Shown here in pieces: positions 1 to 6,253 of a stretch of DNA of 6,503 bases. The position numbers and the translations under genes are program-made. Location: assembly GCA_030833605.1 (NCBI GenBank), contig JAURGV010000138.1, forward strand, positions 1 through 6,503, read 5' to 3'. Below the pieces are notes generated by a model that was given only the letters and a program-made list of their open reading frames with translations, was not told the origin of the DNA and did not search any database. Source of the stretch: Rhodothermales bacterium. GTDB lineage: Bacteria > Bacteroidota > Rhodothermia > Rhodothermales > UBA10348. Within the stretch, counting starts at the first letter, position 1. Every line of letters starts with the position of its first letter.

Positions 1-358
1 CTTTCGCACAATTGCGTCCACGGCTACCCGGGTGCTTGGGGTTGCCTTCAAATTTCTTGACCTCAAGGGTATCTCGATCCACGTACGCTAGCAATCCACA
101 AGCGCTTTCACAGTTAAAACACACCGTGGGTACCAGTGAATAATGCCGCGCAACCTTCTTAGGCCACGATTTTCCATCCCATTCGACCCAATCGTCCCAC
201 ATTTCGGTGGGTGGGTATTGACTCATGCGTCCATCGGGATGAAGGACGGTAGTCATTTCAATCTTTTTAGGCGTACGATCCGGCGTTGAATAGATGGGAA
301 GACCGAACTCCGCACCATCGCCCGATGCGTCCGACTTGGTATTTTTGTTGGATGACAT
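1..358 (-). CDS. Molybdopterin oxidoreductase catalytic subunit, N-terminal part (cut by window edge)
   Basis: This is the catalytic subunit of a Mo/W-bisMGD oxidoreductase; only the first 119 codons lie in the window. I translated it by hand from the ATG at 358-356. Residues 80-117 carry the N-terminal [4Fe-4S] motif of the MopB/DMSO-reductase superfamily: C80, C83, C87 and, after the stretch GNPKHPGSRGRN, C117. The first 75 or so residues are hydrophilic (Trp-rich around 54-65) and show neither a twin-arginine signal nor a hydrophobic leader, so I infer a cytoplasmic protein. The chosen ATG lies 4 bp after the stop of the ferredoxin-NrfD gene and is preceded by TAAGGAT; M35 is an in-frame alternative. 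It must pair with the fusion protein encoded just upstream, and mobA of the same cluster supplies its cofactor. The substrate is not visible, because the active-site ligand and the remaining domains lie outside. Candidates are sulfur compounds (SoeA/PsrA/TtrA-like) or formate-like substrates. Confidence 0.9.
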   Translation of the reverse strand, partial: MSSNKNTKSDASGDGAEFGLPIYSTPDRTPKKIEMTTVLHPDGRMSQYPPTEMWDDWVEWDGKSWPKKVARHYSLVPTVCFNCESACGLLAYVDRDTLEVKKFEGNPKHPGSRGRNCAK

Positions 359-362
359 ATCC

Positions 363-2045
363 TTAACTGTTTGGAATTTCTTGTGGCGCGCTGACGTAGG
401 CCCTTTCGTACAAATACAAACCGAAGAGTGTCAATAGTCCAGGTATCGCTGTGGGAATGGACCAAGCCATTAATGCGAGCGGAACGATATGGCCAACCAA
501 AATGCTACCTAACCAAAATGACCGTGCATATCGCCCTTTTACAATCATGTGGGCGGCTTTTACGGCAGAATCGGAAGCATGCGGCATCGCGAACTCGCCC
601 AACAACGTCACCATTAAATCCACTACGATAGCAGCGACAAAAACGGTATGGACCATTTTGGCGGATTCAGCACCAAAACTCAGTCCCGAACCAATAATGA
701 GTAACATGGCCCCGCCAGCCATAAAGGCCTGAACAATAAGGTGAATCGGAAGCAACGGACTTTGCCACAAGTCGCGACCTTCTGCTTGACCAAATAAAAA
801 GGCGGTATAAATGGCTGTTCCGACAGCGAGCGGTGTACCCACCCAGAATACAATTTCACGTCCTAAAACGAATTGGTCGGGGGCAATCCAGCCAAACCAA
901 ATGGCCAATTCACCGGCCCACCAAAGCGACGCTATGCCGCTAAAACCAATCAAAATAAACGCTCCACGAACCAACCAGCTTTTCCACTGTGGACGGGTTA
1001 AAATGCGCAAGAATCGCTCTGGACGCTCGAGGTCAAACACCAATAGTCCGGTGGTGATGAGCAAAAAGACGACCGCTGTGAACGACGACGCCATAAAGAT
1101 GTGGTTATTGACAGGGATGAGGCCAAATAGCGACCCTAGACCCAGTATCAAAAACATCCCTGCTGCAATTCCTTTCGTTACCAGGTACGCAGGTACCGGC
1201 CAGTGCCAAGGCACTTTATGCTGCGCGTTCCAAACAACCTGCGTCATCTGTTCCGCCATGCGTCCTTCGCCAATTTGAATGGGGCCTCGTGTTGGCTCTC
1301 CCTGCGATTGGGGCTGGCGCAATGCGGCTCCAGAAGCCGACTTTTTCAAATACGGAATTTCGGGGGCGTTTCGCGAACCATGACTTCCGTCTCCGCCGGA
1401 GTGTCCATCGCCACCGGAAGGCGTACCGTGATGCAGATCCAACACATCGGCCCAAGCAAACGAATCCGGCGTGCGGTCGGTGGCTGTAGGATGCATCGCG
1501 ACGTCGTCGCCACCAATGTAAAACAGTTTGGGGGCCGTGCCTTGCTCTGGTTTTCGAACGGTGACCTTGTTTTTTGCTACGGCCTTCGCGATTTCAGAGT
1601 TCGGATCGTCGAGATCTCCCGCCATAATGGCGTGCTCAGGACAGACCACGACACATGCGGGTTCGAGTCCCAAATCAACTTTATGGGCGCAGTAGTGACA
1701 TTTTGCCGCCGTACCAGATTCAGGGTCAATGTAGATTGCGTCGTATGGACAGGCTTGCATACAGGCCTTGCATCCAATACACACATCCGGGTCAAACTCA
1801 ACAATGCCGTCGTCCCGCTGGTACATCGCCGTAACCGGACAAATTCTCACACAAGGTGGATTTGAACAATGATTACACCGGGTGACCTGAAAATTTCGAG
1901 TGACATTCGGATAAATGCCCGTTTCAACGCTTTTAACCCACGTGCGCTGAACGCCCAATGGTACTTCATTCTCGCTTTTGCAAGCGGTCGAACAAGCGTG
2001 GCACCCAATGCAGGTATCGTTATTAATTACAAACCCGTAATTCAT
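363..2045 (-). CDS. Fused four-cluster ferredoxin / NrfD-type membrane subunit of a molybdoenzyme
   Basis: One 560-residue protein combines the electron-transfer and membrane subunits that are separate in PsrBC, DmsBC or SoeBC. Residues 1-200 form a DmsB/NrfC-like ferredoxin with 16 cysteines in four groups (12/15/18/22, 57/60/65/69, 89/92/95/99, 116/119/131/135), enough for four [4Fe-4S] clusters. Residues 205-262 are a low-complexity linker, first Gly/His/Asp-rich (H205, H206, H215, H222), then Gln/Gly/Pro-rich. Residues 263-560 form an NrfD/PsrC domain with about eight hydrophobic segments (near 284-310, 315-337, 358-384, 398-419, 432-455, 464-486, 509-530, 533-548). They include the family-like stretches FDLERPERFLRIL (337-349) and GRDLWQSPLLPIHL (423-436). 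The expected role is to exchange electrons with quinone at the membrane and carry them to or from the catalytic subunit. There is no Tat or Sec signal, so the ferredoxin part is inferred to be cytoplasmic. The start is the only ATG before the first cluster motif. Confidence 0.95.
   Translation of the reverse strand: MNYGFVINNDTCIGCHACSTACKSENEVPLGVQRTWVKSVETGIYPNVTRNFQVTRCNHCSNPPCVRICPVTAMYQRDDGIVEFDPDVCIGCKACMQACPYDAIYIDPESGTAAKCHYCAHKVDLGLEPACVVVCPEHAIMAGDLDDPNSEIAKAVAKNKVTVRKPEQGTAPKLFYIGGDDVAMHPTATDRTPDSFAWADVLDLHHGTPSGGDGHSGGDGSHGSRNAPEIPYLKKSASGAALRQPQSQGEPTRGPIQIGEGRMAEQMTQVVWNAQHKVPWHWPVPAYLVTKGIAAGMFLILGLGSLFGLIPVNNHIFMASSFTAVVFLLITTGLLVFDLERPERFLRILTRPQWKSWLVRGAFILIGFSGIASLWWAGELAIWFGWIAPDQFVLGREIVFWVGTPLAVGTAIYTAFLFGQAEGRDLWQSPLLPIHLIVQAFMAGGAMLLIIGSGLSFGAESAKMVHTVFVAAIVVDLMVTLLGEFAMPHASDSAVKAAHMIVKGRYARSFWLGSILVGHIVPLALMAWSIPTAIPGLLTLFGLYLYERAYVSAPQEIPNS
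1257..1268 (-). promoter_or_regulatory. Possible internal ribosome site and start at the ferredoxin/NrfD joint
   Basis: Inside the fusion gene, codon 263 is an ATG (1259-1257) preceded by GAAGGACGC. This places a purine-rich AAGGA about four bases before the ATG, a better-spaced Shine-Dalgarno-like site than those of the annotated starts here. M263 begins the stretch leading directly into the NrfD domain, which is about where a separate NrfD subunit would start. The site could be a remnant of a former gene boundary, a live internal start giving free membrane subunit, or chance. Confidence 0.25.
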
Positions 2046-2088
2046 TCCCTTAGGCCCTGATTTAACATCGCTAGACTAGATCACTTCC

Positions 2089-2106
2089 AACTTGTAATAT
2101 CAAGTT
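2089..2106. promoter_or_regulatory. 18-bp perfect inverted repeat upstream of the fusion gene, possible operator
   Basis: The sequence AACTTG-TAATAT-CAAGTT has two perfect 6-base arms around an AT-only spacer. It lies 25 bp after the mobA stop and 44 bp before the start codon of the ferredoxin-NrfD gene. No T-run follows it on the minus strand, so it does not look like a terminator. The TTG-N6-CAA core resembles Crp/Fnr-type sites, but its spacer is two bases shorter than the FNR consensus TTGAT-N4-ATCAA, so the binding protein is unknown. A regulator site for the oxidoreductase genes is an inference from position and symmetry alone. Confidence 0.3.
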
Positions 2107-2130
2107 AACCAACTACAAGAGCAACTGCTT

Positions 2131-2754
2131 TTATAACGAAATGAAAGAAAGATCTTCGCTGGTATTCACGTTGGTTAGCTCGTTGGGCGGTATACCGCAA
2201 TAGGTGACGGGAAATGGGTCGACAAATCCCATTACCGACCGTTTGCCTTTATTTAAATAGTCGGCAAGTGGAGCCGCTAAAGATTGGTGCCATAATCCAG
2301 CGAGCGGCTGCGTGCGCCCATCATTTTCTTCTACGGCAAGCACCAAAAGCGGAGCCGGAGCACCTGGGGGTACGTCGATCAAGGATTTTAAGCGACGAAG
2401 ACTCGCGTCCGTTAGCAAAGGAAGGTCGACGGCAAGCACGAATAAATAATCGGTTTCAAGGCCGTGAAAGCCCGCCAAAATACCGGCGAGTGGGCCTTCA
2501 TGCGGTGGGGCGTCGTGTACCTGGAGGGCGGCTGGAATGTTTTCCAAAAGGGGTGTACTGCCAATAGAAACGGCCACGCGGTCACAATGGGGCGCAAGCC
2601 GCGCCATGCTGTGGTCAAGGAACGATTGTCCTTGGTGCCGGGCCGTCGACTTGTCGAATCCAATGCGCGTACTTTTACCGCCTTTTAAGATCAGCCCACA
2701 AACCCTTTTTGGGTGTTGAAAACCTGAACTTGGGGGATTCTCGTGTTTTGACAT
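2131..2754 (-). CDS. mobA: Molybdenum cofactor guanylyltransferase MobA
   Basis: This enzyme transfers GMP from GTP to molybdopterin, making the MGD form of the cofactor used by DMSO-reductase-family enzymes; it acts in the cytoplasm. The 207-residue length is usual for MobA. The nucleotide-binding loop is at 21-35 (LILKGGKSTRIGFDK), matching the family pattern LxGGxSxRMGxDK, with Lys where Ala is common and Ile in place of Met. HEGPLAG (85-91) and LAVDLPLL (107-114, metal/nucleotide-binding Asp110) follow, and NVNTSEDL (195-202) matches the typical C-terminal NTPEDL-like motif. It is the first gene of the minus-strand cluster, 85 bp before the fusion subunit gene, which supports the view that the neighbouring oxidoreductase is a bis-MGD enzyme. 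The start at 2754 gives a 17-residue hydrophilic lead before the Rossmann strand and has no Shine-Dalgarno. A related CTP- or GTP-dependent nucleotidyltransferase is less likely given the context. Confidence 0.92.
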   Translation of the reverse strand: MSKHENPPSSGFQHPKRVCGLILKGGKSTRIGFDKSTARHQGQSFLDHSMARLAPHCDRVAVSIGSTPLLENIPAALQVHDAPPHEGPLAGILAGFHGLETDYLFVLAVDLPLLTDASLRRLKSLIDVPPGAPAPLLVLAVEENDGRTQPLAGLWHQSLAAPLADYLNKGKRSVMGFVDPFPVTYCGIPPNELTNVNTSEDLSFISL

Positions 2755-2758
2755 GAAT

Positions 2759-2766
2759 CAAACGTA
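2759..2766 (-). promoter_or_regulatory. TAnnTTTG-type -7 box in front of mobA
   Basis: On the minus strand TACGTTTG matches the Bacteroidota -7 consensus TAnnTTTG exactly. No TTG-type -33 element is visible about 20 bases upstream. The box ends 5 bases before the mobA ATG, so a transcript starting from it would be leaderless or nearly so. It could be a chance match. Confidence 0.25.
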
Positions 2767-2771
2767 AGCAG

Positions 2772-2804
2772 TTTGTTGCTGGTTTGTTTTGTGTGCTATC
2801 TTAG
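2772..2804 (+). promoter_or_regulatory. Possible Bacteroidota promoter for the NUDIX gene
   Basis: TTTG (2772-2775) and TATCTTAG (2797-2804) are separated by 21 bases and resemble the -33 TTTG and -7 TAnnTTTG elements, with one mismatch in the -7 box. The predicted transcript would begin about 20-25 bases before the ATG at 2835. The 80-bp gap between the divergent mobA and NUDIX genes must hold promoters for both directions. Confidence 0.35.
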
Positions 2805-2834
2805 CGAAAGCATTTCTACACCCGCTTCAAAGGT

Positions 2835-3473
2835 ATGATTTATTTTTACGTCGATTCAGAGGAAAAAGCCGCACTTGGATTTTCCTCCACCGATTTTGAC
2901 GAAAGCCGCCTGTATCGCGATCTAAGACAGGCCAAAAAGGACAAGAGGGGGATGGTCTTCGTTGTTGACGGGACAAAAATACCCGCGACACTCAGTGGAC
3001 AAGTTAAAAAAATCCCCCTCAAAGCCATTTTAAACAACAATCCCTACGTAAAACCCAGGTTGGTTTCCGCAGGTGGGGGCCTCGTGACACGAGAAGGTAA
3101 AAACGGGCTTGAAATACTCTTGATCTACCGAAAAAAGCTTTGGGATTTGCCAAAGGGCAAGCTGGATAAAGGCGAAACGTTGAAAGAATGTGCCGGACGA
3201 GAGGTTCGTGAAGAGCTGGGCATTGATCAGGTACAGGTTTTAGACTTTTTAGACACGACCACGCACGGTTACCGGGAGCGGAAGTCTTATATGGTAAAAA
3301 CGACGCACTGGTATCATATGAAGGTCTTTACCGATTCGTTTGTGCCTCAAAAAAAGGAGCGCATCACGGCAGTTAAGTGGTTTTCACTCAAGAAAGCTAA
3401 AAAAGAGCTGGCTCACGAAACGTTGATTCATTTATTAAACCGGGTCGACCACAAGATGCATCTTGCCCACTAG
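2835..3473 (+). CDS. NUDIX hydrolase with an N-terminal extension
   Basis: This cytoplasmic enzyme is predicted to hydrolyse a nucleoside diphosphate linked to another group (NUDIX family). The NUDIX box at residues 108-130 is intact: G108, E114, R122-E123-V124, E126-E127, G129-I130; E123, E126 and E127 would bind the catalytic metal. The domain begins near residue 75 (RLVSAGGGLV) and runs to about 205. The preceding KKLWDLPKGKLDKGE stretch resembles MutT/Ap4A-type members, but substrate cannot be fixed from sequence. Residues 1-74 are an additional segment (starting MIYFYVDSEEKAALGF) that I do not recognise. The protein is Lys-rich, 212 residues, longer than a minimal NUDIX domain of about 140-150. 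The ATG at 2835 follows AAAGGT and is the first in frame. The gene stands alone, divergent from mobA and convergent with the M14 peptidase; nothing ties it to the molybdoenzyme. Confidence 0.92.
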   Translation: MIYFYVDSEEKAALGFSSTDFDESRLYRDLRQAKKDKRGMVFVVDGTKIPATLSGQVKKIPLKAILNNNPYVKPRLVSAGGGLVTREGKNGLEILLIYRKKLWDLPKGKLDKGETLKECAGREVREELGIDQVQVLDFLDTTTHGYRERKSYMVKTTHWYHMKVFTDSFVPQKKERITAVKWFSLKKAKKELAHETLIHLLNRVDHKMHLAH

Positions 3474-3586
3474 CACGCTTAAATAAAATTCTGCCTACCT
3501 TAACGGTTTGTTTAGTGGCGTTCACCATCGCCCTTCAAATATCGGTGCTATTAATGGCCGCCGCGCCGTGATTTTGCTGTAAGTCC

Positions 3587-3615
3587 TTGGGGCCCTTCGA
3601 GATGAAGAGCCCCGA
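3587..3615 (-). terminator. GC-rich hairpin after the M14 peptidase gene
   Basis: The arms GGGGC (3589-3593) and GCCCC (3609-3613) pair. After one mismatch they continue as CTTC/GAAG (3595-3598 with 3604-3607) around the 5-base loop GAGAT, and a G-T wobble plus an A-T pair can extend the base. It begins 8 bases beyond the peptidase stop codon, in a convergent gap, where a transcription end is expected. No T-run follows on either strand, so it is not a classic intrinsic terminator. The rest of 3474-3623 shows nothing I can name. Confidence 0.4.
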
Positions 3616-3623
3616 CTTGTGGC

Positions 3624-6152
3624 CTACTGACCCACCAAAAATACCGCGTTTCCGAATAGCATCTTGCCGCTATTCCAAAATCCGCGATACAGTGGATTGT
3701 CCAACAAGTAGGTGACCGTGCCCCGTCCCATGTTTTGGACGCCAAAAGCGAGCGAGCCTTCGATATTCTTTTCAGCCAAATAGCCTGAATATCCGCTCAC
3801 TTTTCCATTCTTTTCGACCACGCCCACATTCCAGTCGCTTCCTCCTTTCATGATGGCAGGATGATCGGATCGGGAGCGCAATACAAACGATTCGTCCCCA
3901 AAGCCAAATCCTAATGGGTGGCTATTGTCTACTTGAACCCTAAAAATGGAACCGGGATTGCTTTCTGGGGCGCGGTCTCGGCTACGGTCTTCATACCGCT
4001 TCGTACGAGCGGTTGCGGTCGCCGTGCTATCTGCCTTTTTGTCGGCTTGCTTGAATGTCAGCGAAAAACCTTTTTTATCAGCCAAGGCAGAAGCGCCACT
4101 TCCCGTTGCCACCAGTCTGCCACCAGCACGTACCCACGACGATACTTTTTCTAAACCGGACTCCGAGAGCATGCTGGAAACGGATGAAGGCAGAATAAGC
4201 ACGTCGTAATCATCCAAATCGAGAGAAGAAAACCTATCCGCTGAAAATCGAGTCAGCGGATAGTCGATCACTTGGTCGAACCAATGCCACACCTCGCCGA
4301 CCCCGGAAGAACTCGTCCCATCGCCAAACGCTACGGCCACCTTGGGAGCTTTAATGTATTGGAAATCGCCCGAACCTAAATCCGGGCCCTTTTCCACAAA
4401 TCCCGTGGAAATTCCCGTCAGCTGTTGCACGTGTTTATGGGCAATTGCAGCAATTTTCGACTGAAATGAAGCTCCAAATCGCTCATTTGATGCTTTAGTG
4501 ATCACCAAACTTCCTGGCTCAAACGCCTCGCCGTCGACTTCGAAGGCACGGGTAGCGTATCGAACGCGAACCTCTTGTTTGAGGAGGTCGGCGAGGAATG
4601 CCACATCGCCGGCATCGTCCCATCGCACTACAAATGCGACCGGTGCCTCGCTATAGTTGGTGGACTCAACGGAAACGTCCGCCCAAGCTTCCATGGAAAC
4701 CGGTGTTTTTGTGGCGACCGCGTCCAGATCATAGGCATAGGGAAGCGCCCATGCGGTGATGTCGTAGGTCAGAGAATCTGAAATGGGGGTCCAGGGATTG
4801 AACAACACACGCGTTAGTACGGCCCTCGGCTGTAGGGCAGGGATAACCAAATCTCCCGCTTCGACATTAAATTTGCCGTTTTTGGACGATCGATAATCAT
4901 ACCCATCGGCCTTTGACGATGTGGTTGCTCTTCCGTATTGAATGCCCAACCGGTCTAAGTGAGCCCGAAGCTCCGCCACCCGATTGCCGGGAGTCGACGC
5001 GTGGACCACGTACGACCCATAATCCCCAGACCGTTTGGATACGGCGTTATCGAAGTACGTCGCAAATTCCTTCAGCACCCTGTCGTGATGAACCGACGCC
5101 ATTTCAACCGTTGATAAGCCGGTTGTGGTATGATGCGTGAGCCGATCCAACAAGGTCAGCGTGTCGCCTTCGACCGTTAACACCGCGAGTCCAGCTCCTC
5201 CACCGCCCGCTTGCTCATACGTCATCCCAATAGCGCCATTGAACATGGGGAAGCTGTCGCCATAGCCGGGGTAATAGATATCAAATTGCTGTTTGGTGAA
5301 ATACAGCCATCCGTTTTCATCAAAATATTTGGCGTTATTGCGACCAATAACGGTCTCAAATTCGCGTTGCCAAGCGGTAACCTCTTGATGAATCGGCTCC
5401 GACGCTGGGGCGAAGTAATACGGGTTATTAACACCTTGCTCGTGAAAGTCCACATGCACCTGTGGCATCCATTGTTGGTATAGGGCGACTCGCTGCTGGG
5501 TTTCAACCTGGCTTTGCCACGACCAATCGCGGTTCAAGTCAAAATAATAGTGGTTGGTTCGTCCTCCTGGCCAGGGTTCATCCCGTTCTACGGCGGATTC
5601 ATCGAGGTTAAACGAGGTGCCAACCATCATATTGAACCAGTTTGCATACCGGTCTCTACCATCTGGGTTTATGGCGGGGTCAATCACCACAACGGTGTTT
5701 TCCAGCCATTTTTGGGACGATTCGTTGTTGGGATCGACCAAAGCAAATAGGGTGGCCATGGATGCTTCGGTGCTGTTCGACTCGTTACCATGCACATTGT
5801 AACTCAGCCAAACAATGGGAAGCGTTTCGCCTTCAATCGCACCCGAGTCGAGGTGAGCGAGTCGCAAATTATTGCGCCGGATGTCTTCCAGTCGCGCCAT
5901 GTTCTTGGATGAAGACACAAAAGCGACCATCAGGGGCCGGCCTTCGTTGGTTTGACCGTATGAAACCAGTTGCACGCGGTCACTATTCGACTCCACGTGC
6001 TTGAAATAATCAACCACCGCGGAGTGCCTTGAAAACCGTGAGCCAAGCTCGAAGCCTAAAAATTCGCTCGGATCCTGAAGCCCCGATTGTCCCAATACAG
6101 GTAGTGCAAGGAAAAAGGAACTGAAAAGAAGAAAAATGACGCGATTAGACAT
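3624..6152 (-). CDS. Secreted M14-family zinc carboxypeptidase with degenerate amidotransferase-like C-terminal domain
   Basis: This is an exported metallopeptidase of 842 residues, predicted to remove residues from peptide ends outside the cytoplasm. Residues 1-21 are a clear signal peptide (positive start, hydrophobic core, cleavage near LG-QS). The M14 domain spans about 40-345. Zinc ligands are H121 and E124 in HGNE and H237 in VDFHEQG. Substrate-binding residues are R166 in NPDGR and N207-R208 in DLNRD, and the general base is E313 in MTYEQAG. All match active M14 enzymes. Residues 345-600 are a linking region. Residues 603-690 resemble the glutamine-amidotransferase-like fold found at the end of Bacteroidota M14 proteins (VLILPSS, WVRAGGRLVATG) but lack a nucleophile Cys. 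A charged, low-complexity spacer (701-731) follows, then a beta-rich end. The whole protein contains no cysteine. I see no type IX sorting domain, so a periplasmic location is most likely. It is transcribed alone, and its exact substrate is unknown. Confidence 0.93.
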   Translation of the reverse strand: MSNRVIFLLFSSFFLALPVLGQSGLQDPSEFLGFELGSRFSRHSAVVDYFKHVESNSDRVQLVSYGQTNEGRPLMVAFVSSSKNMARLEDIRRNNLRLAHLDSGAIEGETLPIVWLSYNVHGNESNSTEASMATLFALVDPNNESSQKWLENTVVVIDPAINPDGRDRYANWFNMMVGTSFNLDESAVERDEPWPGGRTNHYYFDLNRDWSWQSQVETQQRVALYQQWMPQVHVDFHEQGVNNPYYFAPASEPIHQEVTAWQREFETVIGRNNAKYFDENGWLYFTKQQFDIYYPGYGDSFPMFNGAIGMTYEQAGGGGAGLAVLTVEGDTLTLLDRLTHHTTTGLSTVEMASVHHDRVLKEFATYFDNAVSKRSGDYGSYVVHASTPGNRVAELRAHLDRLGIQYGRATTSSKADGYDYRSSKNGKFNVEAGDLVIPALQPRAVLTRVLFNPWTPISDSLTYDITAWALPYAYDLDAVATKTPVSMEAWADVSVESTNYSEAPVAFVVRWDDAGDVAFLADLLKQEVRVRYATRAFEVDGEAFEPGSLVITKASNERFGASFQSKIAAIAHKHVQQLTGISTGFVEKGPDLGSGDFQYIKAPKVAVAFGDGTSSSGVGEVWHWFDQVIDYPLTRFSADRFSSLDLDDYDVLILPSSVSSMLSESGLEKVSSWVRAGGRLVATGSGASALADKKGFSLTFKQADKKADSTATATARTKRYEDRSRDRAPESNPGSIFRVQVDNSHPLGFGFGDESFVLRSRSDHPAIMKGGSDWNVGVVEKNGKVSGYSGYLAEKNIEGSLAFGVQNMGRGTVTYLLDNPLYRGFWNSGKMLFGNAVFLVGQ

Positions 6153-6215
6153 ACGGAATCAGTAAATTTTAAAACAGGAATCCTTAGGTAGCCCTTGAAT
6201 GTAGGAAGAGGGCCC

Positions 6216-6223
6216 CAAAATTA
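6216..6223 (-). promoter_or_regulatory. TAnnTTTG-type -7 box in front of the M14 peptidase gene
   Basis: On the minus strand TAATTTTG is an exact match to the Bacteroidota -7 consensus. It would give a 5' leader of roughly 55-60 bases before the ATG at 6152. The expected -33 TTG is only weakly represented (a TTA-containing stretch at suitable distance). The region 6153-6253 separates divergent genes, so promoters are expected in both directions; I found no convincing plus-strand one. Confidence 0.35.
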
Positions 6224-6253
6224 AAATCACAACGCTTCCGAATAACGTCCTCT

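Noticed and set aside
811..1278. 155-codon plus-strand open frame
   Set aside because: Antisense shadow of the membrane-helix region of the fusion gene.
1203..1865. 220-codon plus-strand open frame
   Set aside because: It lies opposite the ferredoxin-NrfD gene, whose cysteine motifs and membrane segments prove the minus strand is coding. Its own translation has no recognisable motif.
2089..2106. Canonical FNR box
   Set aside because: The spacing between TTG and CAA is 6, not 8, so it does not match TTGAT-N4-ATCAA. It is kept only as an unassigned inverted repeat.
2046..2130. Molybdenum-cofactor riboswitch upstream of the oxidoreductase genes
   Set aside because: The 85-bp gap is too short for the known Moco motif, and only a simple 6-bp inverted repeat is visible.
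3624..3700. Type IX secretion sorting domain at the C-terminus of the peptidase
   Set aside because: The last residues (MLFGNAVFLVGQ) lack the usual beta-sandwich pattern and the Lys-rich ending of such domains.
3551..3745. 64-codon minus-strand open frame overlapping the peptidase 3' end
   Set aside because: It is in another frame over the end of a well-supported gene and has no motif.
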